A stretch of DNA of 50,036 bases from positions 1 through 50,036 of the forward strand of contig DASRFA010000030.1 of assembly GCA_035651755.1 (NCBI GenBank). Reading direction: 5' to 3'. The stretch comes from DASRFA01 sp035651755. Its GTDB lineage: Bacteria > Desulfobacterota > Binatia > UBA12015. Below, in pieces: positions 26,078 through 35,469 of the stretch. The notes below the pieces were generated by a model. It was given only the letters and a program-made list of their open reading frames with translations, did not search any database and had not been told where the DNA came from. Within the stretch, counting starts at the first letter, position 1. Each line of letters opens with the position of its first letter. Both the position numbers and the translations under genes were made by a program.

Positions 26078-26989
26078 ATGACCACGAAGGTCTGGACCGC
26101 CGCGGTGGTCGGCCTGCTCCTCGCCAGCAGCGCGCTGGCGGCGACGCCGGCGCAGAACTGCCAGAGCGGCAAGAACAAGGAAGCCGGCAAGTACGCCGCG
26201 TGCCGGCAGCGGGCCGAGGCGACGTTCGCGCTCACCGGAGACGCTGCCGGGCGCACGGCCCGGCTCGCGACGTGCGGCCTCAAATACGGCCTCCGGTGGC
26301 CGCAGATCGAAAGCCTGTCCGGCGGCAGCTGCCCGAGCAGCGGCGATCAGACGGCCATCCAGGGCTACCTCGATACCGCGACCACGGACGTGGCGAAGGC
26401 GCTCGGAGGCGAGCCGCTGGCGGGCCAAGCGCAGACGCTCAAGACCACCCAGACGCGGTGCTGGAACGGGTCCGGCCAGGAAATCCCGTGCGTCGGGACG
26501 GGGCAGGACGGCGAGTTCCAGACCGGGCTCGACCGCGGCTACGTCGACAACGGCGACGGCACGATCACCGATACCAACACGGGGCTCATGTGGGAGAAGC
26601 TGTCGCGCGACGGCAGCATCCACGACAAGGAGCTCCAATACACGTGGGCGCAAGCCCTCGCGGTCAAGGTGGCGGGGCTCAACTCGATCGCGTTCGCCGG
26701 GCACACCGACTGGCGCCTACCCAACGTGAACGAGCTCTACAGCCTCATCCGACTCTATCAGTACACCCCCGCCGTCTCGTCGCCCGCGTTCCACTGGAAT
26801 TGCATCGTGGGATGCACGGTCCTCGACTGCTCGTGCACCTATACGCAGTCGTCCCTGTACTGGACCTCCACCTCGGAGGCTCAGTACCCGGGCGCCGCCG
26901 CCTGGTACGTGGGCTTCCACGACGGCACCGTCGGCAGGCGAGACAAGAAGTACCTCTCGGCGCACGTCCGCGCCGTACGGGGTGGGTGA
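26078..26989 (+). CDS. Secreted Lcl-domain (DUF1566) protein, first of a tandem pair
   Basis: 303 aa. Signal peptide about 1-21 (ending SALA), then a Cys-containing N-terminal domain (about 22-115; KNKEAGKYAACRQRAEA, GGSCPSSGDQ) and a C-terminal Lcl domain (about 145-300): DNGDGTITDTNTGLMWEK, AFAGHTDWRLPNVNEL, LYWTSTSE, AWYVGF. The Lcl/DUF1566 fold is found in collagen-like lectins and surface proteins; its ligand here is unknown. ATG 26078 follows AGGGAGG at four bases. The next gene, 58 bases on, encodes a paralogue. Even-spaced Cys suggest disulfides, in line with the DsbA-like lipoprotein elsewhere in the window. Confidence 0.85.
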   Translation: MTTKVWTAAVVGLLLASSALAATPAQNCQSGKNKEAGKYAACRQRAEATFALTGDAAGRTARLATCGLKYGLRWPQIESLSGGSCPSSGDQTAIQGYLDTATTDVAKALGGEPLAGQAQTLKTTQTRCWNGSGQEIPCVGTGQDGEFQTGLDRGYVDNGDGTITDTNTGLMWEKLSRDGSIHDKELQYTWAQALAVKVAGLNSIAFAGHTDWRLPNVNELYSLIRLYQYTPAVSSPAFHWNCIVGCTVLDCSCTYTQSSLYWTSTSEAQYPGAAAWYVGFHDGTVGRRDKKYLSAHVRAVRGG

Positions 26990-27047
26990 CGCACGCAAAA
27001 CGACGCGGCCCGCCCCCGTGCGGGCTCGAGCGATGGAGGATGAAGAC

Positions 27048-27944
27048 ATGATTCGGACGTTGTGGGCCGCCGCGGCGGTCCTCGTCATCGCCGGAGCGGC
27101 GCGGGCAGCGACGCCGACCGTGAAGTGCGAGATCGACAAGAACAAGGAGGCCGGCAAGTACGTCGAATGCCGGCAGAAGGCGGAAGCGCAGCTCGCGCGC
27201 ACGGGCAACATCCCGACGTACTACTCGTCGCGACAGAAGTGTGCCGACAAGTACGCCATCAAATGGTCGGCGATCGAGCGCAGGTCCGCCGGCGCGTGCC
27301 CGAGCACGGGCGACCAGAACGCGATCAAGCAGTACCTCGACACGGCGAGCGCGGACGTCGCGACCGAGCTGGCCGGCGGGACGCTGGCCGGCCAGGGCCA
27401 CCGGCTGCAGACGGGGCAGAACTGGTGCGTGGACTATTCGGGCCAGTACGTCTCGTGCCCGGGGACCGGGCAGGACGGCGACTTCCAGAAAGGGCTCGAC
27501 CGCATGTTCGTGGACAACGGCGACGGCACGATCAGCGACCTCCGCACGGGACTGATGTGGGAGAAGCTCTCCGACGACGGGACGATCCACGACAAGGACA
27601 AGGACTTCTTCTGGCCGAACCACCTCGCGAAGGCCACCCAGCTGAACCAGCAGGGATTTGCCGGGTACACCGACTGGCGAATCCCGAACGTGAACGAGCT
27701 GCAAACCCTGGTGAACTACGGCGCCAACAACCTCGCCACGTGGTCTGCGTTCAATACGGGCTGCTACCCGGGGTGCACCGTGTTGACGTGCTCGTGCACG
27801 GGGAACGTCTTCTACCGGTACTGGACGTCCTCGTCGTCGGAGATCTACCCGTATCGCCCGTGGTCGGTCGAATTCTCGCGCGGCGAGGTGTCGGTCACCG
27901 GAGTCTTGAATCAGGCCGCCCGGGGGGTGCGGGGCGGCTCCTGA
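27048..27944 (+). CDS. Secreted Lcl-domain (DUF1566) protein, second of a tandem pair
   Basis: 298 aa with the same architecture as its upstream neighbour: signal peptide (1-20, ending GAARA), N-terminal domain with KNKEAGKYVECRQKAEA and GACPSTGDQ, then an Lcl domain (about 140-298) with DNGDGTISDLRTGLMWEK, GYTDWRIPNVNEL, YWTSSSSE and WSVEF. The two proteins agree closely in the N-terminal domain and domain borders but differ in the variable part around GCYPGCTVLTCSC, as expected for a diverged tandem duplication with changed binding surfaces. GGAGG lies nine bases before ATG 27048. A 13-bp hairpin (27972-28002) follows the stop. Confidence 0.85.
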   Translation: MIRTLWAAAAVLVIAGAARAATPTVKCEIDKNKEAGKYVECRQKAEAQLARTGNIPTYYSSRQKCADKYAIKWSAIERRSAGACPSTGDQNAIKQYLDTASADVATELAGGTLAGQGHRLQTGQNWCVDYSGQYVSCPGTGQDGDFQKGLDRMFVDNGDGTISDLRTGLMWEKLSDDGTIHDKDKDFFWPNHLAKATQLNQQGFAGYTDWRIPNVNELQTLVNYGANNLATWSAFNTGCYPGCTVLTCSCTGNVFYRYWTSSSSEIYPYRPWSVEFSRGEVSVTGVLNQAARGVRGGS

Positions 27945-27971
27945 AAGCGCGACGGCGGCCCATGCGAGAGC

Positions 27972-28002
27972 GCCCATCCGCGAGCACGTCTCGCGGATGG
28001 GC
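27972..28002 (+). terminator. Hairpin terminator after the Lcl-domain pair
   Basis: A perfect 13-bp stem (GCCCATCCGCGAG and complement) with loop CACGT, 27 bases after the stop at 27944. No T-run follows, as is usual in this GC-rich genome, so the terminator call rests on stem strength and place. Confidence 0.55.
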
Positions 28003-28063
28003 ACCGCCGGCACGACGAGCTAAGAGTGCCCGCGTCGCAACCCACATCGCACGAGGTCGACGC

Positions 28064-28984
28064 ATGCGCTTTTCGGTATCGCTGCCGACGGATCGGATGG
28101 ATCGCGCCGGCGAGTTCGCCACCCAGAAGGCGGTCGCCGAGATCGCGTCCGCTGCCGAGGGTGCCGGCTTCGACGCCTGCTTCGTCACCGATCATCCGTT
28201 CCCGCCCGACCGCTGGCTCCACGGCGGCGGGCATCACGCGATGGATCCCTTCGTGGCGCTCTCGTTCGCTGCCGCGGCGACCGAGCGCCTGCGCGTGCAG
28301 ACGCACATCCTGGTGCTGCCGTATCGGAACCCGTTTCTCGCGGCGAAGTCCGCGCTCAGCCTCGACGTCCTCTCGGGCGGCCGGCTCATCCTCGGCGTCG
28401 CCGCCGGGTACCAGAGGGGCGAGTTCGCGGCGCTCGGCGCCGACTTCGACGGGCGCGAGGAGGTGTCGGACCAGGCGATCCGCGCCATGAAGGCTGCGTG
28501 GGCCGCCGACGACGTGCGCTTCGAGGGCCGGGGATTCCACGCGTCCGGCAACAGCATGGGGTTTCGCCCGGTCCAGAAGCCGCATCCGCCGATCTGGGTG
28601 GGAGGCAACAGCCGCTCGGCGATCCGCCGCGCCGTCGAGCTCGGCGACGGCTGGGTGCCCTTCCCGAATCCGGCGGCGATGGCGAAGTACACGCGCACGC
28701 CGACCCTCGAGACGATCGACGACCTCGCCGCGCGCTTGACGATCGCGCGCGAGCACGCGCGCGCCGTCGGCCGCACGGCGCCGCTCGACGTCTGCTACTC
28801 GCTCTACGCGTCGACGTCGCAGTCGGTCGATCCCGCCGAGGCCGTCGACCGGGTGGCTGCGCTGCGCGCGGTCGGCGTCACCTGGCTCACGGTCGGCTTC
28901 CACCGCGACACCCGGCGCGACGTCATCGCCGCGATGGAGAACTTCGGACGGACGGTCGTCGCCAAGGAGCGGCGGTCGAGCTGA
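28064..28984 (+). CDS. LLM-class (F420-type) oxidoreductase
   Basis: 306 aa luciferase-like TIM barrel. Typical segments are GFDACFVTDHPFPP, FAAAATERLRVQTHILVLPYRNP, LSGGRLILGVAAGYQRGEFAALG, and PPIWVGGNSRSAIRRAVELGDGW. These match the F420-dependent subgroup (TIGR03619-like) rather than bacterial luciferase, but the cofactor (F420 or FMN) cannot be settled here and no F420 biosynthesis gene is in the window. ATG 28064 has CGAGGT about seven bases upstream. It is convergent with the isochorismatase-like gene, 16 bases apart. Confidence 0.88.
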   Translation: MRFSVSLPTDRMDRAGEFATQKAVAEIASAAEGAGFDACFVTDHPFPPDRWLHGGGHHAMDPFVALSFAAAATERLRVQTHILVLPYRNPFLAAKSALSLDVLSGGRLILGVAAGYQRGEFAALGADFDGREEVSDQAIRAMKAAWAADDVRFEGRGFHASGNSMGFRPVQKPHPPIWVGGNSRSAIRRAVELGDGWVPFPNPAAMAKYTRTPTLETIDDLAARLTIAREHARAVGRTAPLDVCYSLYASTSQSVDPAEAVDRVAALRAVGVTWLTVGFHRDTRRDVIAAMENFGRTVVAKERRSS

Positions 28985-29000
28985 CTCGTTCGCCCGCGGC

Positions 29001-29624
29001 TCAGCCCGACACGATCGGCCCGCGCAGGCGGTCGAAGTCGAGATCGGTGGAGGCGCTCGTGTCGGCCTTCAAGAGCCTCCCCATGTGCCGGAGGGCGTGC
29101 TCGTTGTCCTCGGCGCGCTCCGACGCGACGCAGTCCGACGGAACGACGACGCGGAATCCCCGCATGTAGGCGTCGTTCGCGGTGAACAGCACGCAGATGT
29201 CGCCCGCGAGGCCGGTCAAAACGAGCGTCTCGACCTCCAGGCGCTTCAGCAGCACCTCGAGGCCGGTCCGGAAGAACCCCGAATGCTGGGGCTTCAGGAT
29301 GTAGAAGTCGGCGCCGATCTCGGGCGCGAGGAGGTCGATGATCGGCACGCCGGGCACCCGCTCGCGCCGGAAGTGCTCGACGAGCTCCCGCAGCCCGAGA
29401 TGCCAGAAGTCGAAGTTGTCGTTCACGTAGACGATCGGCACACCGGCCTGCTGCGCGCGCTTCTTGAGGGCGGCGAGGCGGTGCGCCATCGGCAGGGCGT
29501 GGCGGAGGAGAGCGTCCGCTCCTTCGAAGTCGAACGGGTTGACGACGTCGATGACGAGGAGCGCCACTCGCGCCGGCGCCGCTCGACGGGCGCTGCCGTT
29601 CTGGAGGAGCGGCGGCCGGTCCAT
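29001..29624 (-). CDS. Isochorismatase-like cysteine hydrolase
   Basis: 207 aa single-domain hydrolase. The expected catalytic triad is visible: Asp26 in VALLVIDVVNPFDF, Lys111 in YILKPQHSGF, and Cys144 in TGLAGDICVLFTANDAYMRGF. This family includes isochorismatases, nicotinamidases and N-carbamoyl amidases; the residues around Cys144 do not fix the substrate. ATG 29624 begins the family fold; the region upstream has no domain likeness. It diverges from the M16 pair, with about 100 bases between the starts. Confidence 0.85.
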   Translation of the reverse strand: MDRPPLLQNGSARRAAPARVALLVIDVVNPFDFEGADALLRHALPMAHRLAALKKRAQQAGVPIVYVNDNFDFWHLGLRELVEHFRRERVPGVPIIDLLAPEIGADFYILKPQHSGFFRTGLEVLLKRLEVETLVLTGLAGDICVLFTANDAYMRGFRVVVPSDCVASERAEDNEHALRHMGRLLKADTSASTDLDFDRLRGPIVSG

Positions 29625-29726
29625 CGTCGTCGATCTCAATATGCGATCGCGATGAGCGTCAACGCGGGACGGAAATCGACGCGGCCAGGTTGCGAGAGCA
29701 GGCCGGGATCGCGATACGTGGAGTGG

Positions 29727-31127
29727 ATGCGCCGCGCCCTGCTCGTGCTCGCCGTGCGCCTGGCGCTCCTCGGCGGTATCGCCGGCGCCGCCGTCCTTTT
29801 CGACGCGAGCGACGCGCGCGCGGCGCTCAAGTACGCGGACCAGGTCGTCGAGCGGACGCTCGACAACGGCTTCAAGATGATCCTGCTCGAGGATCACAAG
29901 GCGCCGGTCGCGGTCGTGCAGGTCTGGTACCGCGTCGGATCCCGCAACGAGACGCCCGGGCTCACCGGCCTCTCCCACATGCTCGAGCACATGATGTTCA
30001 AGGGGACGCAGACGCGCGGCCCGGAGGAGTACTCGCGCATCATCTCTCGGAACGGCGGGAACGAGAACGCGTTCACCGCCGACGACGCGACCACCTACTT
30101 CGCGACGCTCGCGGCGGATCGCGTCCAGGTGGAGATCGACCTGGAGGCCGACCGCATGCGGAACCTGGTCCTCACCGACGAGACGTTCGAGCCCGAGCGC
30201 AGCGTCGTGATGGAAGAGCGCCGGATGCGGATCGACAACAACCCGATCTCCTTCATGTACGAGTCGCTCGGCGCCGCGACGTTCGTCGAGCACCCGTATC
30301 GCCAGCCGACGATCGGCTGGGCGAAGGACATCGCCGGCTGGAAGCTCGCCGACCTGCGCCGGCACTACGACACGTATTACCAGCCGAACAACGCGTTCCT
30401 GGTCGCCGTCGGCGACTTCGACGCCGCTGCGCTCGGGAACGCCATCGCGGAGAAGTTCGGACCGTACCCGCGCGCCGAGGACCCGCCTCCGGTGCGCGCG
30501 ACCGAGCCCGAGCCGCGCGGCGCGAAGCGCGTGTGGGTCGAGAAGCCGGCGAAGCTGCCGTTTTTCGCCGCGCAGTGGCACGTCCCGAACCTCCACCACG
30601 CCGACAGCCCCGCGCTCGAGATGCTCGAAGGCGTCCTGTCGGGCGGAAAGAGCGCGCGATTCTACCGGACGCTCGTCCACGAGCAACGCCTCGCCCTCGA
30701 GGTCGACGCCAGCTACGACCGCACGTCGATCGACGACAAGGTCTTCACGGTCAGCGCGCAGCCCCAGCCCGGCGTTCCGATCGACAAGCTCGAGGCCGCG
30801 ATCCAGAAGCAGATCGCCGAGGTGCAGTCGGCTCCGCCGTCGCCGGAGGAGCTCGGCCGGGCGCGCGCGCAGATCGAGGCCGCCTTCGTCTTCGCGCAGG
30901 ACTCGATGTTCTACCGCGCGCTTCTCCTCGGGACGTACGAGACCGCGGGCGGCTGGCGCCAGATCGACGAGTACCTGTCCGCGATCGCGAGCGTGAAGCC
31001 GGAGGACGTGCAGCGCGTCGCGAAGACGTACCTCGTCGACAAGAACCGGACGACCGGCGTGCTGGTCGCGCTTCCGACCGACGCCTCGGCCCCCATCGAG
31101 CGCCCGCCGAGCGGCCCGATCCACTGA
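29727..31127 (+). CDS. M16 zinc peptidase, catalytic subunit
   Basis: 466 aa. N-terminal signal or anchor (about 3-33, ending DARA), then the peptidase domain with the inverted zinc motif HMLEH (HxxEH) and, about 75 residues on, SVVMEERRMR with the third ligand. A second M16 half follows (about 245-460). It probably acts in the periplasm on small proteins or peptides. ATG 29727 is chosen for the signal peptide; GTG 29718 and ATG 29652 are alternatives. The stop and the next start overlap (TGATG), and the next gene encodes the partner subunit without the zinc motif. Confidence 0.9.
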   Translation: MRRALLVLAVRLALLGGIAGAAVLFDASDARAALKYADQVVERTLDNGFKMILLEDHKAPVAVVQVWYRVGSRNETPGLTGLSHMLEHMMFKGTQTRGPEEYSRIISRNGGNENAFTADDATTYFATLAADRVQVEIDLEADRMRNLVLTDETFEPERSVVMEERRMRIDNNPISFMYESLGAATFVEHPYRQPTIGWAKDIAGWKLADLRRHYDTYYQPNNAFLVAVGDFDAAALGNAIAEKFGPYPRAEDPPPVRATEPEPRGAKRVWVEKPAKLPFFAAQWHVPNLHHADSPALEMLEGVLSGGKSARFYRTLVHEQRLALEVDASYDRTSIDDKVFTVSAQPQPGVPIDKLEAAIQKQIAEVQSAPPSPEELGRARAQIEAAFVFAQDSMFYRALLLGTYETAGGWRQIDEYLSAIASVKPEDVQRVAKTYLVDKNRTTGVLVALPTDASAPIERPPSGPIH

Positions 31128-32494
31128 TGGTCTCCCGCCCATCGCTGCTCCTCACGGTCGCCGGCTTTGCGCTCGCGGCCGCCGCGCCGGGATCGCCGGC
31201 ATCCGCCGCGGGCCGCCTCGCCGTCGAGCGCGTGAAGCTCGAGAACGGGCTTCAGCTCGTCCTCTCGCACCAGCCCGCCGTGCCGATCGTCGCGATCGCC
31301 TGCCTCGTCGACGGCGGCGCGCGCGTCGACCCGCCGGGAAAGGCCGGGCTCGCCGGCCTCACCGGCGACCTCCTGAGCGAGGGCACGAAAGGTCGCTCGT
31401 CGCAGGACATCGCGCGGCTCGTGGACGCGATCGGCGCGCAATTCTCGACCGGCTCCTCGCAGGACTGGATCGAGCTCGACGCCTCGGTGCTCGCGCGCGA
31501 CTTCGAGACCGGCGTCGATCTGGTCGCGCGGAGCCTCCGCGAGCCGACGTTTCCGGCGGAGGAGGTCGACCGGCGGCGCGCCGAGGTGCTCGGCGAGCTC
31601 GTCGCGGGCGACGACGACCCGCACGTCGTGGCGCAGCGCGCCTTCCGGAAGGCCGTCTTCGCCGACGGCCCGTACGGCCACCCGGTCGACGGAACGCCCG
31701 CCACCGTGAAGGCGATCAAGCGCGAGGACATCGTCGCGTTCCACCGGCGCGAGATGAATCCGGAGCGCACGGTCTGCACGATGGTCGGCGACGTCGAGAC
31801 CGCGCGCATGCGCGAGGTCGCGAGCGCGCGCCTCGGCGACTGGAAGACCGCGCAGGCTCCGCCGCCGCAGCCGACGGCGCAGCCAACGCCGGGCGCCGCG
31901 GAGCAGATCGTCGAGATGCCGGTCACCCAGGCGACCATCGTGCTCGGGCAGGTCGGGGTCGCGCGCTCGAATCCCGACTACTTCCCGATCCTCCTCATGA
32001 ACCACGTCCTCGGCGGCGGCGGCTTCACGTCCCGCCTCATGCAGAAGATCCGGACCGAGGGCGGGCTCGCGTACGGGGTGTCGAGCAGCTTCGGCTCGAC
32101 GCGCCTTCCCGGTCCCTTCCAGATCATGCTCCAGACCAAGCTCGAGAGCGTCGCGGACGCGATCCGTCTCGTACGAGCCGAAGTGCAGAAACTGCACGAC
32201 GAGGGCGCCACCGACGCCGAGATCGAGGCGGCCAAGGACTACCTGACCGGAAGCTTCCCGCTCCGGCTCGACTCGACGTCGAAGCTCGCGAGCTTTCTCG
32301 CCCAGGTCCAGTACTTCGGTCTGGGGGACGACTACATCGAGCGCTACGCCGACCGCGTGCGGTCGGTCACGTCGGAGGACGTGCGGCGCGCGGCGGCGAG
32401 ATATTTGCAGCCGGACGCGCTGGTCCAGGTGATCGTCGGGCCCCGCGCGGCGCTCGAGAAGAAGGCGGCGGGTTCAAGTTCGAGCCCACCATGA
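31127..32494 (+). CDS. M16 peptidase-like, non-catalytic subunit
   Basis: 455 aa with a signal peptide (about 1-28, ending ASA). The fold is M16, but the place of HxxEH holds LTGDLL (AGLAGLTGDLLSEGT), so zinc binding is lost. The C-terminal half keeps MNHVLGGGGFTSRLMQKIRTEGGLAYGVSS, the Arg/Tyr substrate-binding segment of the regulatory subunit of two-part M16 enzymes. It should pair with the upstream catalytic subunit into one heterodimeric clam-shell protease. Start ATG 31127 overlaps the preceding stop by one base, so a fixed ratio of the two subunits is likely. Confidence 0.9.
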   Translation: MVSRPSLLLTVAGFALAAAAPGSPASAAGRLAVERVKLENGLQLVLSHQPAVPIVAIACLVDGGARVDPPGKAGLAGLTGDLLSEGTKGRSSQDIARLVDAIGAQFSTGSSQDWIELDASVLARDFETGVDLVARSLREPTFPAEEVDRRRAEVLGELVAGDDDPHVVAQRAFRKAVFADGPYGHPVDGTPATVKAIKREDIVAFHRREMNPERTVCTMVGDVETARMREVASARLGDWKTAQAPPPQPTAQPTPGAAEQIVEMPVTQATIVLGQVGVARSNPDYFPILLMNHVLGGGGFTSRLMQKIRTEGGLAYGVSSSFGSTRLPGPFQIMLQTKLESVADAIRLVRAEVQKLHDEGATDAEIEAAKDYLTGSFPLRLDSTSKLASFLAQVQYFGLGDDYIERYADRVRSVTSEDVRRAAARYLQPDALVQVIVGPRAALEKKAAGSSSSPP

Positions 32495-32828
32495 CCGACG
32501 TTGACGGTTAGAGATAAGCTCCCTTGACTCGAGGGGATCGGGTCATTACCAACGGGGTCCAACCGTGATCCGCTTCGCCGTGTCCCAGCCGACAGCGAGA
32601 CGGCGTGACGAGTCGTTGCGGGCATTCGACGTCGCTCCCGCAGACTCGCGCCGAACGCTGGTGCGTACGCGGCGGTCGAACCCCGCGGCAATCGGCCCAC
32701 CGTCCGCGGGACCGCCTCCGGGCGAGCGAGGTGCCGTCGGCATGCGGGCGACGCAACGCAGCAGACCGGCGGCGAAGGCTTCCGGCACCTGAGAACAGCG
32801 CAGCGCGCGACACACCCTGGGCACGTCA
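32495..32828 (+). promoter_or_regulatory. 334-bp gene-free stretch upstream of rpoD
   Basis: It holds TTGACG at 32501 and TTGACT at 32524; the second has a poor TACCAA 17 bases downstream (32547-32552), the best sigma-70-like pair I can see. A 75-codon frame at 32565-32792 has no ribosome-binding site or domain likeness. The rpoD promoter is probably here. Confidence 0.3.
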
Positions 32829-34784
<1,956 letters not shown>

Positions 34785-34891
34785 GAGAGAGGCTCCTAGA
34801 TCGCCGGGGCCGAGGGCCCAGGCCTCCCGGGGGGGAAGGGCTCCCGGAACGCGGCGCACGCCGTACGAAAGACTGGCGGCGCTGCGAGGAG

Positions 34892-35092
34892 GTGGTGGTG
34901 GTGGCTGGACCTGGGTTGGAGAGCAGTCTCGAGAAGGAGCTCAAGGCGTGGCGCGAGAGCCGGAGCCGGGAGCACACGGCGGTCGCGATCCAGCGGCAGA
35001 AGTCGTTCTCCTCCGCGAGCGAGGGACGGCGGGTGCGGGTGAACGGCCAGGAGGTCCTGGTCGTGAGCCGCCCGCGGCGCTCGCTCCCCTGA
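34892..35092 (+). CDS. Small protein of unknown function
   Basis: 66 aa, charged and basic, with no hydrophobic segment and no domain I recognise. Support for coding: third-position GC is very high throughout, it begins GTG-GTG-GTG just after GAGGAGG, it ends with its own stop, and two strong hairpins follow. The start may be any of the GTGs between 34892 and 34901. It lies about 107 bases after rpoD and could be cotranscribed. Overlapping frames on the minus strand are judged weaker. Confidence 0.45.
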   Translation: MVVVAGPGLESSLEKELKAWRESRSREHTAVAIQRQKSFSSASEGRRVRVNGQEVLVVSRPRRSLP

Positions 35093-35097
35093 CTCTC

Positions 35098-35124
35098 TCG
35101 CCGGCCGGCTAGCCGAGCCGGCGA
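35098..35124 (+). terminator. Hairpin after the 66-aa ORF
   Basis: 8-bp stem TCGCCGGC/GCCGGCGA with an 11-base loop that itself contains the palindrome CGGCTAGCCG. Begins five bases after the ORF stop. Confidence 0.4.
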
Positions 35125-35144
35125 TTCCATTCATCCGGCGACGG

Positions 35145-35165
35145 TGCCGCGCCCGCGGCGCGGCA
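35145..35165 (+). terminator. Second hairpin after the 66-aa ORF
   Basis: Perfect 9-bp stem TGCCGCGCC/GGCGCGGCA with loop CGC, 20 bases after the first hairpin. A tandem terminator is the simplest reading. Confidence 0.4.
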
Positions 35166-35469
35166 TCGTGCGCTCAGCGCGTCCGACGGCCGACGCGCAC
35201 GACCGCGACGCTACGCGTTGGCATGTCGTGTGTGTAAATCATGCGCGACTGCGGCATCGTGCGGTCGCGTCACCCTGGCCCGCCAAAATTCGCGGCAATT
35301 GCTGGGGGGCACTGGCGCACGCCTTGCTACCTGCGGCGGCGCGAACGTTCGCCGTCCGCCCGGACCATCCTCCTCCGACGCCTCTTCCACTTTCGGCCTT
35401 GGCCACTCCTGCGCACGCACGTACGTTGCGAGGTCCGAGAGGGCGGCGATACCCCAAAGGAGAGTCGTC

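Larger units (their letters stand above)
35093..35469. other. 377-bp gene-free stretch
   Basis: Apart from the two hairpins at its start (35098-35124, 35145-35165), I see an AT-richer patch, TTGGCATGTCGTGTGTGTAA at 35218-35237, that may carry the promoter of the propeller protein gene, and an AAAGGAGAG ribosome-binding site at 35456. I find no tRNA or recognised riboswitch. Confidence 0.4.

Noticed and set aside
29001..31142. A single long minus-strand protein covering the isochorismatase-like gene and the M16 region
   Set aside because: Only the last 207 codons show a protein family; the rest is antisense to the M16 catalytic subunit.
32565..32792. A 75-codon frame upstream of rpoD
   Set aside because: No ribosome-binding site, no domain likeness, and overlapping frames of similar quality on the other strand.
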